The notes beneath the pieces were generated by a model. It ran no database searches and had not been told where the DNA came from. It saw only the letters and a program-made list of their open reading frames with translations. Source: Microcoleus vaginatus HSN003 (GTDB taxonomy: Bacteria > Cyanobacteriota > Cyanobacteriia > Cyanobacteriales > Microcoleaceae). Taken from it: 64,000 nt of DNA. The stretch spans positions 3,720,001-3,784,000 of the forward strand of contig NZ_CP031705.1 of assembly GCF_022701255.1 (NCBI RefSeq). The letters run 5' to 3'. This document shows, piece by piece, positions 1 through 10,199 of the stretch; the stretch's first letter is position 1; each line of letters starts with the position of its first letter. Made by a program: the position numbers and the translations under genes.

Positions 1-366
1 TCCCAGACCCTTGACAAACTGCTGGCGAAACGCTTCAATTTCTTTGCGGTCAGGGCTGCCGTGACAAACCACTGCCACCTGGTAGCGACGCATCACGCTC
101 AGTGGGGACTGTCCGGTTTCCAAACTCCAAAGCGCCATTTGCAAGCGAATTTCAGGATCGTAAGGAATCCCGAGTTCGTTCATAAAAGCCCGAAAATCCC
201 CGTGCATTTCGGGTGTTAAATATTGGCTCATTTTCACCTTTACCACCCAGCCGTCAATTTGGTGAATAACAGTGATAAATTGCAAGGGAAGATGATGAGC
301 CGTGCGTAGGTAATCCACGACTCTCAGAGTAAGGCTAGTATTGGCGATGTAGTAGAGGTATTCCAT
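1..366 (-). CDS. Conserved protein of unknown function, 3' part outside the window
   Basis: An open frame of 122 codons without a stop runs from an ATG at 366 off the left edge. It begins MEYLYYIANTSLTLRVVDYL and contains a stretch on methionine, histidine and aspartate (PEMHGDFRAFMNELGIPYDP). The start is supported by AAGG six bases upstream. The composition is that of a soluble protein and I see no signal peptide or membrane segment. I do not recognise the family. It is divergent from queA, and the 148 bases between the two starts should hold promoters for both. The C-terminal part is missing, so no function is proposed. Confidence 0.7.
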   Translation of the reverse strand, partial: MEYLYYIANTSLTLRVVDYLRTAHHLPLQFITVIHQIDGWVVKVKMSQYLTPEMHGDFRAFMNELGIPYDPEIRLQMALWSLETGQSPLSVMRRYQVAVVCHGSPDRKEIEAFRQQFVKGLG

Positions 367-514
367 AACGATCCTTATGAGCAAAGCTGATGCTATACCT
401 CTATCCTCGCGGGCTATACCCGCCACCACAAGGGGAAAAGCACCCGACTTTGAATGGGGGTTTTTACCCAATTTGTTACCTAGTTGACAGATTGATTTGA
501 TAGGAATTCACTTG

Positions 515-1654
515 ATGACAGAAATGGACTGGTCTTTGGACGGCTACGACTACGAACTTCCGCCCTCACGCATTGCCCAAAATCCCGTAGTGCCGAGGGA
601 CAGTTCTCGCTTGCTGGCTGTAGATTCTCCCAGCAGCCAGCAACACCGGATTTTCCGGGATTTGCCAGATTTGCTGGAACCAGGAGACTTGCTGGTACTG
701 AACAACACCCGCGTGCTGCCGGCGAGGCTCTACGGGCACAAACCGAACGGCCCGGCTGTGGAGATATTGTTAATGGAAGAACGGCAGCACAACTGCTGGC
801 TGGCTTTGGTTAAACCGGGGAAACGCTTAAAGTTGGGAGCAAAAATTGAATTTGAGCCGATCGCCCCTACCTGTGAGCACTCAACCACAGCTCCTTGCTC
901 TTGCCTTCCCGATGCCACGATGCCCGATCGTCGTCGATTGACTGCGACAGTTATAGAGAGGGACGACGCCACAGGGGGACGGCTGCTGGAGTTTGACATC
1001 CCCACAGATGAGAATCTGGTGAAGTTTTTAGACGAATACGGCCACGTACCCCTGCCGCCCTATATCGACAATTCCCAAGCTTCAGCCGAACAGTACCAGA
1101 CTGTTTATGCCGATCGGCTTGGGGCGGTGGCGGCCCCCACAGCAGGCCTGCACTTCACCGAAGAATTGTTCAGCCGCTTGGAACAGCGGGGAATCGAAAA
1201 AACTTTTGTCACCTTACACGTCGGAGTAGGGACGTTTCGCCCGGTGGAGGTAACAGACGTGACGGCTCACAAAATGCACGGCGAATGGGTGGAAGTACCC
1301 CCCGCCACCGTTGAGAAAATCCGGGAAACTAAAGCCAGAGGCGGGCGGATCATTGCCGTGGGTACTACAGCAGTGCGAGCTTTAGAGGGAGCCGCCGCCG
1401 CGAGTGGCGATTTTTCCTTGCAACCTTTTTGCGGCCCGACCCATTTGTTTATCTACCCTGGTTACAAGTGGCGGGTTGTAGAGGGGATGATTACCAATTT
1501 TCACTTGCCCCGCTCTACTTTGATGATGATGATAAGTGCGATGATTGGAAGGCCTCGGCTGTTGGATTTGTACCGAGAAGCGATCGAGCAACAGTACCGC
1601 TTTTATTCCTTTGGCGATGCCATGCTGATTTTACCAACAGCAAAAAAGGATTGA
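515..1654 (+). CDS. queA: S-adenosylmethionine:tRNA ribosyltransferase-isomerase QueA
   Basis: QueA transfers and isomerises the ribosyl group of S-adenosylmethionine onto 7-aminomethyl-7-deazaguanine in tRNA, giving epoxyqueuosine in the queuosine pathway; it is cytosolic. The protein opens with the family hallmark [19 protein letters not shown] and continues with [14 protein letters not shown], the [10 protein letters not shown] block, [11 protein letters not shown] and the C-terminal [14 protein letters not shown] and [12 protein letters not shown] blocks. A short insert rich in Cys and Pro (about residues 120-140) lies in the middle. I chose ATG 515 because AGGA sits nine bases upstream; an in-frame TTG at 497 and an ATG at 524 are alternatives. 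Length (about 379 aa) is normal. It converges with rpmF. Confidence 0.95.
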   Translation: MTEMDWSLDGYDYELPPSRIAQNPVVPRDSSRLLAVDSPSSQQHRIFRDLPDLLEPGDLLVLNNTRVLPARLYGHKPNGPAVEILLMEERQHNCWLALVKPGKRLKLGAKIEFEPIAPTCEHSTTAPCSCLPDATMPDRRRLTATVIERDDATGGRLLEFDIPTDENLVKFLDEYGHVPLPPYIDNSQASAEQYQTVYADRLGAVAAPTAGLHFTEELFSRLEQRGIEKTFVTLHVGVGTFRPVEVTDVTAHKMHGEWVEVPPATVEKIRETKARGGRIIAVGTTAVRALEGAAAASGDFSLQPFCGPTHLFIYPGYKWRVVEGMITNFHLPRSTLMMMISAMIGRPRLLDLYREAIEQQYRFYSFGDAMLILPTAKKD

Positions 1655-1660
1655 TCGATC

Positions 1661-1684
1661 GGGCATCGGGTTCGCCCCATGCCC
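1661..1684. terminator. Hairpin between convergent queA and rpmF
   Basis: GGGCATCGGG, a TTCG loop, then CCCCATGCCC form a ten-pair stem with one C-C mismatch, seven bases after the queA stop and 13 bases beyond the rpmF stop. On the minus strand a T-rich tract follows after about ten bases; on the plus strand there is no clear T run. Its position between converging genes suggests a shared terminator. Confidence 0.5.
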
Positions 1685-1696
1685 GGTATTCCGTTT

Positions 1697-1870
1697 CTAT
1701 TCTTCCTCCTCTTCTTCATTGCCGGGATACACGAAGCTGTTGGAACGCCCAGTCAGAACAGATTTGCCCAGAGACAGAGCTTTCTGAGCTGCCACTACAG
1801 CTTTGCGCTTCCATGTGGCCTTACGCATATTCTTCTTGGATTTGGAGGTTTTCTTCTTAGGGACTGCCAT
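1697..1870 (-). CDS. rpmF: 50S ribosomal protein L32
   Basis: A 57-residue basic protein starting [20 protein letters not shown], the conserved beginning of bacterial and plastid L32, a component of the large ribosomal subunit. The frame is open for 13 codons upstream, but the family start is clearly the MAVPKKK methionine at 1870. The C-terminus ends in a run of six glutamates, longer than usual for this otherwise basic protein. The zinc-binding cysteines of some L32 proteins are absent, as in the cyanobacterial form. It stands alone, convergent with queA. Confidence 0.95.
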   Translation of the reverse strand: MAVPKKKTSKSKKNMRKATWKRKAVVAAQKALSLGKSVLTGRSNSFVYPGNEEEEEE

Positions 1871-2050
1871 GACGCTAAATACTTTGTGCTTGCTTATATA
1901 GACAAACAAACATTCTAGCCGATTTTGCCGGCAATGCTTACTCGAAAAACTGCAATAACTGCTCGCTCAGCAATATCAAGTAGTAGGGTGCGTCAGCGAT
2001 TAGCTTCTGGAAAAATAGACAAAATCCCCTAGATCACGCACCCGCAGCAG

Positions 2051-2527
2051 CTAAAGTTCGTGAAAGTGGTAGATCACGACCCCAGTTACGGCATCGTTCT
2101 CGATACTCACATAACCTGTTTTGAGCATTGCCGTGAAAGCCTCTTCAACTTCGGCAAAAGTAGCGCCGGTTGCCATCACCCCTTGGGTGACAGATAATCT
2201 TCCGTTCTTGGTATAAGCTGCCTTCAGGAGTTTAACCCCTAACTGGTCTGGAGTTGGCTTGGGATATGTCGCGGCGATCGCCCCGTTGCTGGGATATAGC
2301 GGTATACCTTCGCGAGATACGCCGAGTTTGCCCCTGAGACTGGCATTGTGTTCGTCCACCATGTTCGGCAGCAGCAGCAAGTCAAACAATTGCCCAAACC
2401 CAAACAAACCAAAGGTAAACAGCCACAGCAAACCCGTACCAATCTTGCCGTTGTAGAGGCGGTGGAGTCCGAAGGGGCCGAAAAAACAAGCTGCCCATAA
2501 AAGGTAACTAACACCTAAATTGCTCAT
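2051..2527 (-). CDS. TM2-domain membrane protein
   Basis: About 158 residues. Residues 1-50 form a TM2 domain: two hydrophobic helices (LGVSYLLWAACFFGPFGLHRLY and GTGLLWLFTFGLFGFGQLFDL) joined by the short NGKIG turn, with the typical GLHRLYNGKIGTG and FDLLLLP blocks. The remaining ~100 residues are soluble, and the last 60 (LGVKLLKAAYTKNGRLSVTQGVMATG) look like a small helical or winged domain. The frame opens 17 codons earlier, but ATG 2527 is preceded by AGGA at about ten bases and begins the domain. Role unknown; TM2 proteins sit in the inner or thylakoid membrane. It is divergent from acsF. Confidence 0.85.
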   Translation of the reverse strand: MSNLGVSYLLWAACFFGPFGLHRLYNGKIGTGLLWLFTFGLFGFGQLFDLLLLPNMVDEHNASLRGKLGVSREGIPLYPSNGAIAATYPKPTPDQLGVKLLKAAYTKNGRLSVTQGVMATGATFAEVEEAFTAMLKTGYVSIENDAVTGVVIYHFHEL

Positions 2528-2932
2528 TTTCTGACCGTCCTGCGTGATTATTCTAAGAATTGGAGTCCCTCTATACATTTTGTACTTTCTATGTGGTGTT
2601 TAAACAGCTTTACAGGGGAATTTATTTGTGCGGTATCCTAATAAACTGACAAAAGGCCGTATTTGGTTTCCCAATACCTTCTGTCTGGAAGCCCATGAGT
2701 AATTCTGCGTAGCAATTCTTAACGCCAGCAACATATTTCCGGGGGCGACAGCTTGGTAAACTGGAGGGCGTGGAAATTACAGCAGCTTAGAACTGGATTC
2801 CACAGGGAGCGCCAAACCGAGCGCCAAACCGAGCGCGTCACCAGCGCTGGCCGGACATACACGAGCGCGATCGCCCGCAGTACCCGACAATGGAAACAAG
2901 CGAGTAGTTATAAGCAGAAATCCAATAAACAT
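2528..2932. other. Intergenic region and acsF leader, 405 bases
   Basis: The region lies between the divergent TM2 gene and acsF. The acsF frame stays open upstream to 2753, but that stretch is not conserved coding sequence. It contains a short direct repeat of GCGCCAAACCGA at about 2809-2833. No promoter could be assigned with confidence. Confidence 0.4.
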
Positions 2933-4009
2933 ATGGTAGATTCCCTCAAAAAACCCACTTTTGAAGAACTGCGGCCGGGAGTGAAAGCCCCAGCCAAAGA
3001 AACTATTCTCACGCCGAGATTTTACACAACAGATTTTGACGAGATGGCCAAAATGGACATCTCGGTAAATGAAGCCGAACTAAAAGCAATTATCCAAGAG
3101 TTCCGCGTTGACTACAACAAAAACCACTTCGTGCGTGATGCCGAGTTCGAGCAATCTTGGGAACACATCGACGGCGAAAAGCGCCAATTGTTCATTGAAT
3201 TCCTGGAACGCTCTTGCACCGCTGAGTTTTCTGGCTTCTTGCTCTACAAAGAATTGGCACGCAAGCTCAAGGACAAAAATCCAGTGCTGGCCGAAGGTTT
3301 CTTGCTGATGTCGCGGGACGAAGCGCGGCACGCCGGATTCCTCAACAAAGCTCTCTCGGACTTTAATTTGTCCCTAGATTTGGGTTTCTTGACAAAGAGC
3401 CGCAGTTACACATTCTTTAAGCCGAAGTTTATTTTCTACGCGACTTACTTGTCTGAAAAGATCGGTTATTGGCGCTACATCACGATTTATCAGCACTTAA
3501 AAGCGCATCCTGAAGACCAGATTTATCCGATTTTCCGATTCTTTGAAAATTGGTGCCAGGATGAAAACCGCCACGGAGATTTCTTTGATGCGGTGATGAG
3601 AGCTCAGCCTCAGATGTTGAACGATTGGCGCGCTAAGCTTTGGTGCCGTTTCTTCTTGCTGTCAGTGTTCGCGACAATGTATCTCAATGATATCCAGCGC
3701 GCCGGTTTTTATCGATCGCTCGGTCTTGATGCTCGCGAATACGACATTGAAGTGATTAAAAAGACCAACGAAACAGCCGGCCGCGTATTCCCCGTCATGC
3801 TGGACGTGAACAACCCAGAGTTTTATGAACGGCTGGATGTTTGCCTCAAGAACAATCAGCAGTTGACTGCAATTGTTGCTTCTAATACTCCGAAATTCTT
3901 GCAATTCTTCCAAAAATTGCCTTTGTATTTGTCGAACGGCTGGCAGTTGTTGAAGCTGTACCTCATGAAGACAATTGAATCACCTTCAGTACAGGGTGCA
4001 GTCCGTTAA
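2933..4009 (+). CDS. acsF: Mg-protoporphyrin IX monomethyl ester oxidative cyclase, aerobic form
   Basis: AcsF is the di-iron oxygenase that forms the isocyclic fifth ring of chlorophyll by converting Mg-protoporphyrin IX monomethyl ester to divinyl protochlorophyllide; it is a membrane-associated enzyme of the thylakoid pathway. The 358-residue protein starts [20 protein letters not shown], as in other cyanobacterial AcsF, so I place the start at ATG 2933 rather than at the upstream end of the frame. Carboxylate/His di-iron motifs are visible: [21 protein letters not shown] and [11 protein letters not shown]. Length and order match the family. It is followed by a good terminator. No bchE-type anaerobic cyclase is seen nearby. 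Confidence 0.96.
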   Translation: MVDSLKKPTFEELRPGVKAPAKETILTPRFYTTDFDEMAKMDISVNEAELKAIIQEFRVDYNKNHFVRDAEFEQSWEHIDGEKRQLFIEFLERSCTAEFSGFLLYKELARKLKDKNPVLAEGFLLMSRDEARHAGFLNKALSDFNLSLDLGFLTKSRSYTFFKPKFIFYATYLSEKIGYWRYITIYQHLKAHPEDQIYPIFRFFENWCQDENRHGDFFDAVMRAQPQMLNDWRAKLWCRFFLLSVFATMYLNDIQRAGFYRSLGLDAREYDIEVIKKTNETAGRVFPVMLDVNNPEFYERLDVCLKNNQQLTAIVASNTPKFLQFFQKLPLYLSNGWQLLKLYLMKTIESPSVQGAVR

Positions 4010-4035
4010 GTTTTGATTTTTCATCCTCTGTGACG

Positions 4036-4067
4036 GCGGTTCTGCGACAAGCGGAGCCGCTTTTTTT
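4036..4067 (+). terminator. Rho-independent terminator of acsF
   Basis: A nine-pair stem (GCGGTTCTG / CGGAGCCGC, with G-U pairs) and a seven-base loop are followed immediately by seven T residues, 26 bases after the acsF stop. Confidence 0.8.
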
Positions 4068-4153
4068 ATAATTGCTCCTTTCGGGTCGGAAGAATTAGTA
4101 TTATTGAACCGCGAAGACGCGTTCGGCGAAGCCGTTCCCGAAGGGTAGGGCAC

Positions 4154-4193
4154 GAAGGAAGAAGGAAGAAGGAAGAAGGAAGAAGGAAGAAGG
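4154..4193. repeat. Heptanucleotide array (GGAAGAA)n
   Basis: About five and a half tandem GGAAGAA units lie in the gap between acsF and the convergent TPR-CHAT gene. The same heptamer family recurs at 39185, 39361, 45591 and 50403 of this window. Confidence 0.9.
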
Positions 4194-4281
4194 TTGTTCA
4201 TGGCAAGCCCGATGCCCGATGGCCGTATAGGTTTTATCAGCAATTAACCTGACTGGATATCATAACTGTTGTCCATAGAAG

Positions 4282-7200
4282 TTATCGCCATTCGCCCTGA
4301 AGCGTAAAAGCCGCCCAATAATAAGGAGAACGCCACTCTTCCTGCTTCAACATTTCCAGTTGCGCCGCCCTCAATGCTGCGGCTGGCGTTAACCCTTTTT
4401 GCAGCATTCCCTGATAGAAACTCGACATTAAGGTAGCCGTTCCTTCATCGTCCACACTCCACAAACTCACCACCACTCGCTGAGCCCCTGCATACATAAA
4501 TCCCCGTGTTAATCCTACCATGCCCTCGCCTTGAATGTTCTGCCCCATTCCGGTTTGACAGGCACTTAACACTACTAAATCTGCTGCTAATTTGAGATTG
4601 AAAATATCAGTAAGTCGCAGGAATCCGTTTAAGGGATTGCCCTTTTCATCTACCAGTGACAAGATGATTCCCGATAGTTCCGGGTTAGTGCTATTCGCTA
4701 AACCGTGAGTGGCAAAATGAATGATTTTATATTGGCTTAAGTTCTGACTGGTTGCGACGGCGCGGCTGGCTTCAAAATCCAAAGACTCGGTGCGAAAATT
4801 AGCTGGTACTAACGCTTGAATGATTTGAGCTTCTTGGCGAGTGAATTTTAAACGGCTCAACTGTAAGTTATTGTCGCGACCAGAGCGGCTTAGACCCAGA
4901 TTTACTGATTCTATTGCTTGCAGATTGGTGGCGGTTGACTGGTTTTTGACTCGTTCATCGTTAGCGCTAAAAACTGGATCGGCGAGAATCGCTAAAGTCC
5001 GAGTAGGAGGTTGTCTGTCACTGTAGTTTTGTCTTAATATTCCCAAGGTGGAAGCGGAAGGCAGCAGCACGATTTCATGGTCTACTATTAAAGGCGGATT
5101 CCCATTTTCACCAGATTTTCTGGGGAGGGAAAGGGCAGCAAAGGGGAGGTAATTGAGAATGCCATCGCCAACAATCAGCAGGCGCTTTTGACCGAGTTGG
5201 GCAGCAACCGGCTGTAAGATAATTTGACTGATAGCATCGTTGGCTTGGGCGATTTGATTCGGGCTGTTTCGGGAACTTGGAGCTGTGACAGCATCGCGGA
5301 ATTTTCTGGCATTTGTCTGGATGTCGGCAGCTTTTGGTAATTCATAAGTGGTGATGCTGGTTTTGGTGACAGCCCAGAGATAGCTGCGCTCTTTCCCTAG
5401 AGAATACTGAAGTAACATTGTATTCTCATCGAGGATTTGTTGTTGAATTTGTGCAAGCGTTAGAGGTTGCGGTTGGGTGAGGGCTGCGTACCGGGGGCTA
5501 GTAGCGCGGATTTGTGTTTGAATGTCCTGATATTGTGCGATTAAAGTTTGCCGTTGTTGTTCTAATTCTGCTTCTTGGGTGGGAGTGTAGTTGGGGCGAT
5601 TGAGAACTTCGACGCGCCGTTTTTCAAGGGCATTGAGTTGCTGTTGCACACTGCGTTCTCGCTGCAATAATTCAGGGGCGACACTTTGGCGAATATCGGC
5701 ATTTGCTTCTTGCAGAAGTTCGAGGAGACTGCGGGCGCGGGAACGTTCGCTGGCTTCAAAGGCTTTGGTATCATAACCAGATTTGGGTTGCGTTTTGTGC
5801 AGTTGCATTAACAGGTCAATGTAGAACTGGTAATAGTTTTGTACGGTGGCAAAGTATGAGGTGCGGAGTTCTGGGCTGGCAATTTTGGTGCGAAGGCTTT
5901 CAATAATTTTGAGGGAGGCTTCAATCTCAGTGAGAGCTTCGTTAAGATTACCAGAGTCACGTTTGATAGTAGCAATACTATAGAGGGTAAGAGCTTCTAA
6001 AGAGCGATCGAGGGTGGCTTGACTCAGAGGAAGGGAGTGATTGAAATACTCTAATGCTTTCTCTTTGTTTCCTAATTCTGCGTAGCTCCTGCCGATACCT
6101 ATAAGGCTGTAGGCTTCTCTTTGGCGATCGCGTGCTTCCCGGCTCAAAGAAAGAGACTGATTGTAATAGTTTAGGGCTTTTTGTTGGTCTTCTAATTCTG
6201 CGTATATGTTACCAATGCCAGTGAGGGTGCGAGCTTCTCCAGAGCGATCGCCTACTATTCGCTTGAGGATAAGGGATTGGTTAAAATATTCTAAGGCTTT
6301 CTCTTTGTCTCCTAATTCTGAGTAGGCAATGCCAATGCTGGTGAGAGTGGTTGCTGCTGAGGATCGATCGCCTAGAATCTGGAAAATTGCAAGGGACTGG
6401 CTGTAATACTCTAAAGCTTTCTGTTGGTCTCCCAATTCTGAGTAGACATGGCCAATGCTGATTAGAGTAACAGCTTGCCCAGAGCGATCGCCCACAGCTT
6501 GGCTGATGGGAAGAGACTGGCCGTAATGCTCTAGGGCTTTCTGTTTTTCTCCCAACTCTGAATAGACAATACCTATGTAGTTAAGGGTACGAGCTTCTTG
6601 TTCGCGTTCACCTATAGCCCGGAACAATTTAAGGGACTGGTTGTAAGAGTCTAAGGCTGTTTGTTTTTCTCCCAATTCTGAGTAGACTCTACCAGCACAA
6701 ATCAGGGCGAAGGCTTCAACAGAGCGATCGCCTGTTTCTCGACTGAGGGGAAGAGATTGGTTGTAATAATCTAGGGCTTTCTGTTTCTCTCCCAAACCTG
6801 AATAGACATTGCCAACGACGATCAGGGTGAAAGCTTGCCAACGGCGATCGCCTATTTCCTGGCTCAAAGAAAAGGACTGATTGTAATACTCTAGCGCTTT
6901 CTGCTGTTCTCCAAATTCTGCGTAGATCATGCCAATACCTAGAAGGTTGTAGGCTTCTTTCTGGCGATCGCCTATTACCCGGCTCACAGAAAGGGACTGA
7001 TTGTAATAGTCTAGGGCTTTCTGTTTTTCTCCTAAAACTGAGTAGACTCTGCCGATGTTGGTGAGGGTGACAGCTTCCCCTGAACGATCGCCTATTGCCC
7101 GACTCAGGGGAAGGGACTGGCTGTAATACTCTAGCGCTTTCTGTTTTTCTCCCAAATCTGAGTATACTTTGCCGATGCTGTGGAGGGTGGTAGCCTCCCC

Positions 7201-7461
7201 AGCGCGATCGCCCGCTTGCCGATACAGCTTTAATAGTTCTTCAAACTTGGCGATCGCTTTTCTTAAAGATTCCGCCGTCCCCTGCTGGTACAGTTGATCC
7301 CCTTCTGTAAAAGCTCTTTGAGCATCCGCCACCCGGTTTTCCCCGGACTGCTGCGATACCCCTTGGCTCATTTTTATAACACTGGGCGCAGCTACCGCCG
7401 GGACTCCTAGCAGGATACTCGCACCTACAGCGATCCCCCAAACCCAAAGTGTGATATTCAT
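4282..7461 (-). CDS. Secreted TPR-repeat protein with C-terminal CHAT protease-like domain
   Basis: About 1059 residues. The start at ATG 7461 gives a signal peptide ([20 protein letters not shown]...AVAA) and has GAGCAGG just upstream; the frame is open further, to 7626. Residues ~75-490 are TPR repeats of 40 residues (consensus [34 protein letters not shown]), about ten copies, followed by a helical, coiled-coil-like spacer ([19 protein letters not shown]). The last ~330 residues form a CHAT (caspase HetF associated with TPR) domain with the presumed catalytic His919 in HFATHG and Cys968 in SACQTG. CHAT proteins are caspase-like peptidases; substrate and role here are unknown. Export is inferred from the signal peptide. 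It has no CRISPR or gasdermin partner in the window. Confidence 0.9.
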   Translation of the reverse strand: MNITLWVWGIAVGASILLGVPAVAAPSVIKMSQGVSQQSGENRVADAQRAFTEGDQLYQQGTAESLRKAIAKFEELLKLYRQAGDRAGEATTLHSIGKVYSDLGEKQKALEYYSQSLPLSRAIGDRSGEAVTLTNIGRVYSVLGEKQKALDYYNQSLSVSRVIGDRQKEAYNLLGIGMIYAEFGEQQKALEYYNQSFSLSQEIGDRRWQAFTLIVVGNVYSGLGEKQKALDYYNQSLPLSRETGDRSVEAFALICAGRVYSELGEKQTALDSYNQSLKLFRAIGEREQEARTLNYIGIVYSELGEKQKALEHYGQSLPISQAVGDRSGQAVTLISIGHVYSELGDQQKALEYYSQSLAIFQILGDRSSAATTLTSIGIAYSELGDKEKALEYFNQSLILKRIVGDRSGEARTLTGIGNIYAELEDQQKALNYYNQSLSLSREARDRQREAYSLIGIGRSYAELGNKEKALEYFNHSLPLSQATLDRSLEALTLYSIATIKRDSGNLNEALTEIEASLKIIESLRTKIASPELRTSYFATVQNYYQFYIDLLMQLHKTQPKSGYDTKAFEASERSRARSLLELLQEANADIRQSVAPELLQRERSVQQQLNALEKRRVEVLNRPNYTPTQEAELEQQRQTLIAQYQDIQTQIRATSPRYAALTQPQPLTLAQIQQQILDENTMLLQYSLGKERSYLWAVTKTSITTYELPKAADIQTNARKFRDAVTAPSSRNSPNQIAQANDAISQIILQPVAAQLGQKRLLIVGDGILNYLPFAALSLPRKSGENGNPPLIVDHEIVLLPSASTLGILRQNYSDRQPPTRTLAILADPVFSANDERVKNQSTATNLQAIESVNLGLSRSGRDNNLQLSRLKFTRQEAQIIQALVPANFRTESLDFEASRAVATSQNLSQYKIIHFATHGLANSTNPELSGIILSLVDEKGNPLNGFLRLTDIFNLKLAADLVVLSACQTGMGQNIQGEGMVGLTRGFMYAGAQRVVVSLWSVDDEGTATLMSSFYQGMLQKGLTPAAALRAAQLEMLKQEEWRSPYYWAAFTLQGEWR
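5990..7235 (-). repeat. 120-bp tandem coding repeat (TPR units) with phased GCGATCGC
   Basis: Near-identical 120-bp units encode the 40-residue TPRs. The GDR codons of most units lie in CGATCGC(C), so HIP1-like sites recur every 120 bases (for example near 6001, 6121, 6241, 6361, 6481, 6721, 6841, 6961, 7081 and 7201). Confidence 0.85.
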
Positions 7462-7744
7462 AAATACCTGCTCAAACAAGACCTTGTTAACCGGTATCAT
7501 AGTCGATCGCAGCTTGTCAGGTGCGCTTTCCCGGGCTGCGTGCCGATTGCGTCGGGGGCATATTGTGCGATCGCACAATATGCCGCTGCACGTAGTGCCG
7601 CATTCTCCAAGCGCGATCGCCCGCATCGGATTTGCCTCCGCGAAGGTTAAAAGTCATAATTGTAATTTTTACGCTATTCTCAACTCAGTATTTTTAAATT
7701 AGCGATCGCCCTCCAATCTAGCCTTTACTATTTACTGCTGTTTT

Positions 7745-9259
7745 ATGAAAATCAACAAAAAACAATTCAACAGATCTACTTTAGTTTTTTGCTTAGGAAT
7801 GTTCGTTCTCTTCCTCCTATCCTTAACACTACGCTTTTGGGAACTGGAGCGATTTAACACTTTAGTATTTGACGAGGTTTACTACGCTAAATTTTCCAAC
7901 AATTATCTGACAAAAACTCCTTTTTTCAACGCTCACCCGCCTCTGAGCCAGTACATAATTGCGATCGGCATTTGGATCGGAACTCACCTTCCCTTCGGAA
8001 AAACCGCCGTCAACAGTATGGCCGGTTCCCTGCTTTCCCCTTGGGATTACCGCTGGCTGAATGCTCTCACAGGTTCCTTTATTCCGCTAGTTGTGGGAGC
8101 CCTGGCTTATCAGCTAGTTCCGCGCCTCACCTTTGCTTTTATTGCTGCTTTATTTATCGCCTGCGACGGTCTGTTTTTAGTTGAGTCTCGCTACGCGCTG
8201 AACAACATTTATCTGGTTGTATTTGGAATTTTAGGTCAGTTATTTATTTTTAAATCAGTACAAGCCGAAGGCAAAAAGCGCTGGGTTTGGCTGGTACTCG
8301 CCGGGATAGGTTTCGGCGCATCTGCGGCTATCAAATGGAACGGATTATGGTTTCTTTTCGGTACTTATCTAATTTTAATCTGTGCTTGGGCAGTTCGTTT
8401 TATCCAGGGTAACAGAGGAAATGAAGAACAAAGCCGCGAGGTAAATTCACCTCTAATTCCTGCCGAAAGTCCCGTACAAAAACTGACTAAACTCAATTTT
8501 ATAGAACTCTGCTTAAGTCTAGCTATTATTCCTATTTTAGTTTACAGCATCTCTTGGATTCCTCACCTGCACTTTAATCCAACTCCCAATTTCTGGCAGA
8601 TGCAAACGGAAATTTTGACTTATCATCAGCGGATTAAAAGCGGCCCAGATGTACATCCTTACTGTTCCACGTGGTACAGTTGGCCTTTGATGCTGCGCCC
8701 CATAGTTTACTTCTACAAAACTGCTAGCAGCAATGCCCAACCAGATCCGGTTTTGCCGCCTTTACCTGAAGGTGCAACTCAGGCAATTTTCGACGTTCAC
8801 GCAATGGGAAATCCATTGCTTTGGTGGCTGTCAACCTTAGCTTTACTGCTAGTAATAGGAGTTTTAGTTCACCGGATTTTGGTGTGGCTGCAAACGCGCA
8901 GCGAGGCTTCTGTTGACACGATAGAAAAGCAGCGACCGATTTTGTTTCCGCCGACTGCTGAAATGTGGCTGGCGTTATATTTAATTGTTAATTGGGCCGC
9001 TAATTTGCTGCCTTGGGTGAAGGTGACTCGCTGCATATTTTTGTACCATTATATGGGCTGTTCTGTGTTTGCAGCCTTAGCACTTGCTTGGTGGGTTGAC
9101 AGGTGGCTGCACAGCCCTCAAACTCGACTCCGAGGGATGGGGGTAACAATTATTTTTCTGGTTTTGGGTGCTTTTATTTTCTGGATGCCTATCTATTTGG
9201 GACTGCCTTTGTCGCAAATAGAATGGAAAATTAGGATGTGGCTGGCGTCTTGGGTTTAA
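7745..9259 (+). CDS. Dolichyl-phosphate-mannose-protein mannosyltransferase (PMT, GT39-type) family protein
   Basis: A 504-residue polytopic membrane protein with about ten hydrophobic helices. The first loop carries the GT-C hallmark FDEVYYAKFSNNYLTKTPFF followed by NAHPPLSQY, as in the PMT family; the last third (VNWAANLLPWVKVTRCIFLYHY) matches the C-terminal four-helix PMT module. Members transfer a sugar from a polyprenyl-phosphate carrier to protein or glycan on the outer side of the membrane; cyanobacterial substrates are undefined. A hydrophilic spacer at about residues 218-250 (GNRGNEEQSREVNSPLIPAE) breaks the helices. It is divergent from the TPR-CHAT gene and stands alone. Confidence 0.88.
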   Translation: MKINKKQFNRSTLVFCLGMFVLFLLSLTLRFWELERFNTLVFDEVYYAKFSNNYLTKTPFFNAHPPLSQYIIAIGIWIGTHLPFGKTAVNSMAGSLLSPWDYRWLNALTGSFIPLVVGALAYQLVPRLTFAFIAALFIACDGLFLVESRYALNNIYLVVFGILGQLFIFKSVQAEGKKRWVWLVLAGIGFGASAAIKWNGLWFLFGTYLILICAWAVRFIQGNRGNEEQSREVNSPLIPAESPVQKLTKLNFIELCLSLAIIPILVYSISWIPHLHFNPTPNFWQMQTEILTYHQRIKSGPDVHPYCSTWYSWPLMLRPIVYFYKTASSNAQPDPVLPPLPEGATQAIFDVHAMGNPLLWWLSTLALLLVIGVLVHRILVWLQTRSEASVDTIEKQRPILFPPTAEMWLALYLIVNWAANLLPWVKVTRCIFLYHYMGCSVFAALALAWWVDRWLHSPQTRLRGMGVTIIFLVLGAFIFWMPIYLGLPLSQIEWKIRMWLASWV

Positions 9260-9287
9260 GCTAGGAATAATTCTTTTATTAACGGGG

Positions 9288-9335
9288 AAGATGCCCGTTC
9301 CACAAGAAAATTAAGTTTTGTGGAACAGGCATCTT
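9288..9335. repeat. Palindromic interspersed repeat, possible terminator
   Basis: AAGATGCCCGTTCCACAA pairs with TTGTGGAACAGGCATCTT 12 bases later, an 18-pair stem with one mismatch. It lies just after the PMT gene. The core GTTCCACAA...TTGTGGAAC and the following GGTGCAAGAT recur near 44863-44957, so this is a repeat family and not only a terminator. Confidence 0.75.
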
Positions 9336-9407
9336 GCCTGTTCCTAACCAAGGTGCAAGATGTGATTTATAACATTTACCACAAAGGTGAGTTTGCAAAA
9401 GCGAGCA

Positions 9408-10040
9408 TTATTTTTGATAGAGTGCTCGATAAACTGGTTCGCCCCGTTTCAGAGTCGCAATTTCTCTTTCTGTAGCCACAGGCAGGGGATTTTCTGCTAA
9501 CCATTCGCCACCATTTTGACGTTTAAAACTGGGGTGAGATGAAAAGCGATCGCACATTTCGCTTTCTACTTCCTCAATATCTGACTGGATAAAAACTTCG
9601 CCGCCAATTGCCAGATAAGTTGCCAGTTCGTTGACTAATTCCTGCTGCACCACCCGCCGTTTATGGTGCTTTTTCTTGAACCAGGGATCGGGAAATTGAA
9701 TGCTAACTCGCTGCAAAGTGCCAGCGGGTAAAGTTTCTAAGATGGGTTTGAGAGAACTATTCGCATTGCAAAATAAATAGTGCAAATTTGTCAAGCCTTT
9801 TTCGTCCCGCCAAAGATTCGCCTCTTCTACCAGAGGTTCCCGAATTTCTAATCCGAGAAAGTTCCAGTCTGTTTGGATTTGCGCCATGTGCCACAAAAAC
9901 CGTCCTCTGCCGCAGCCGATATCTAAATGCAGCGGTAAATTTAAGTCGGCATAGATTTTAGTCCAATCCGGGGGACTTGCAGATGCTTGATATCTAATTG
10001 ATAGGGGATTGACGTGTTCCCGCACTCTTACTCTTGCCAA
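9408..10040 (-). CDS. trmB: tRNA (guanine-N7-)-methyltransferase
   Basis: TrmB methylates G46 of tRNA at N7 with S-adenosylmethionine. The 210-residue protein has the SAM-binding motif [17 protein letters not shown], the motif [14 protein letters not shown] and the signature [18 protein letters not shown] followed by the C-terminal substrate loop [12 protein letters not shown]. The start [14 protein letters not shown] is the usual cyanobacterial one. Full length. It runs in the same direction as the Uma2 genes and csaB but is separated from them by about 160 bases. Confidence 0.95.
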   Translation of the reverse strand: MARVRVREHVNPLSIRYQASASPPDWTKIYADLNLPLHLDIGCGRGRFLWHMAQIQTDWNFLGLEIREPLVEEANLWRDEKGLTNLHYLFCNANSSLKPILETLPAGTLQRVSIQFPDPWFKKKHHKRRVVQQELVNELATYLAIGGEVFIQSDIEEVESEMCDRFSSHPSFKRQNGGEWLAENPLPVATEREIATLKRGEPVYRALYQK

Positions 10041-10199
10041 TTTTGCTGTCTCCTGAATGTAATTTTTAACCGCTGATGAAGGCAGATGAACGTGGATTTA
10101 CGCAGATAAATATTGGTTTTTGCGATGTTGTTCAATACTTTTTAATTAATGAGCAATCTTAAATTGCAGAGGGACAATTTTAAATTGCTCATTATTGCA

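Noticed and set aside
2753..2932. N-terminal extension of AcsF
   Set aside because: The frame is open from a TTG, but AcsF proteins begin at [13 protein letters not shown] and the extension has low-complexity, non-conserved composition.
4282..7461. Link of the CHAT protein to a CRISPR-guided protease (Craspase-like) system
   Set aside because: No cas genes or repeat-spacer array in the window, and the protein has a signal peptide.
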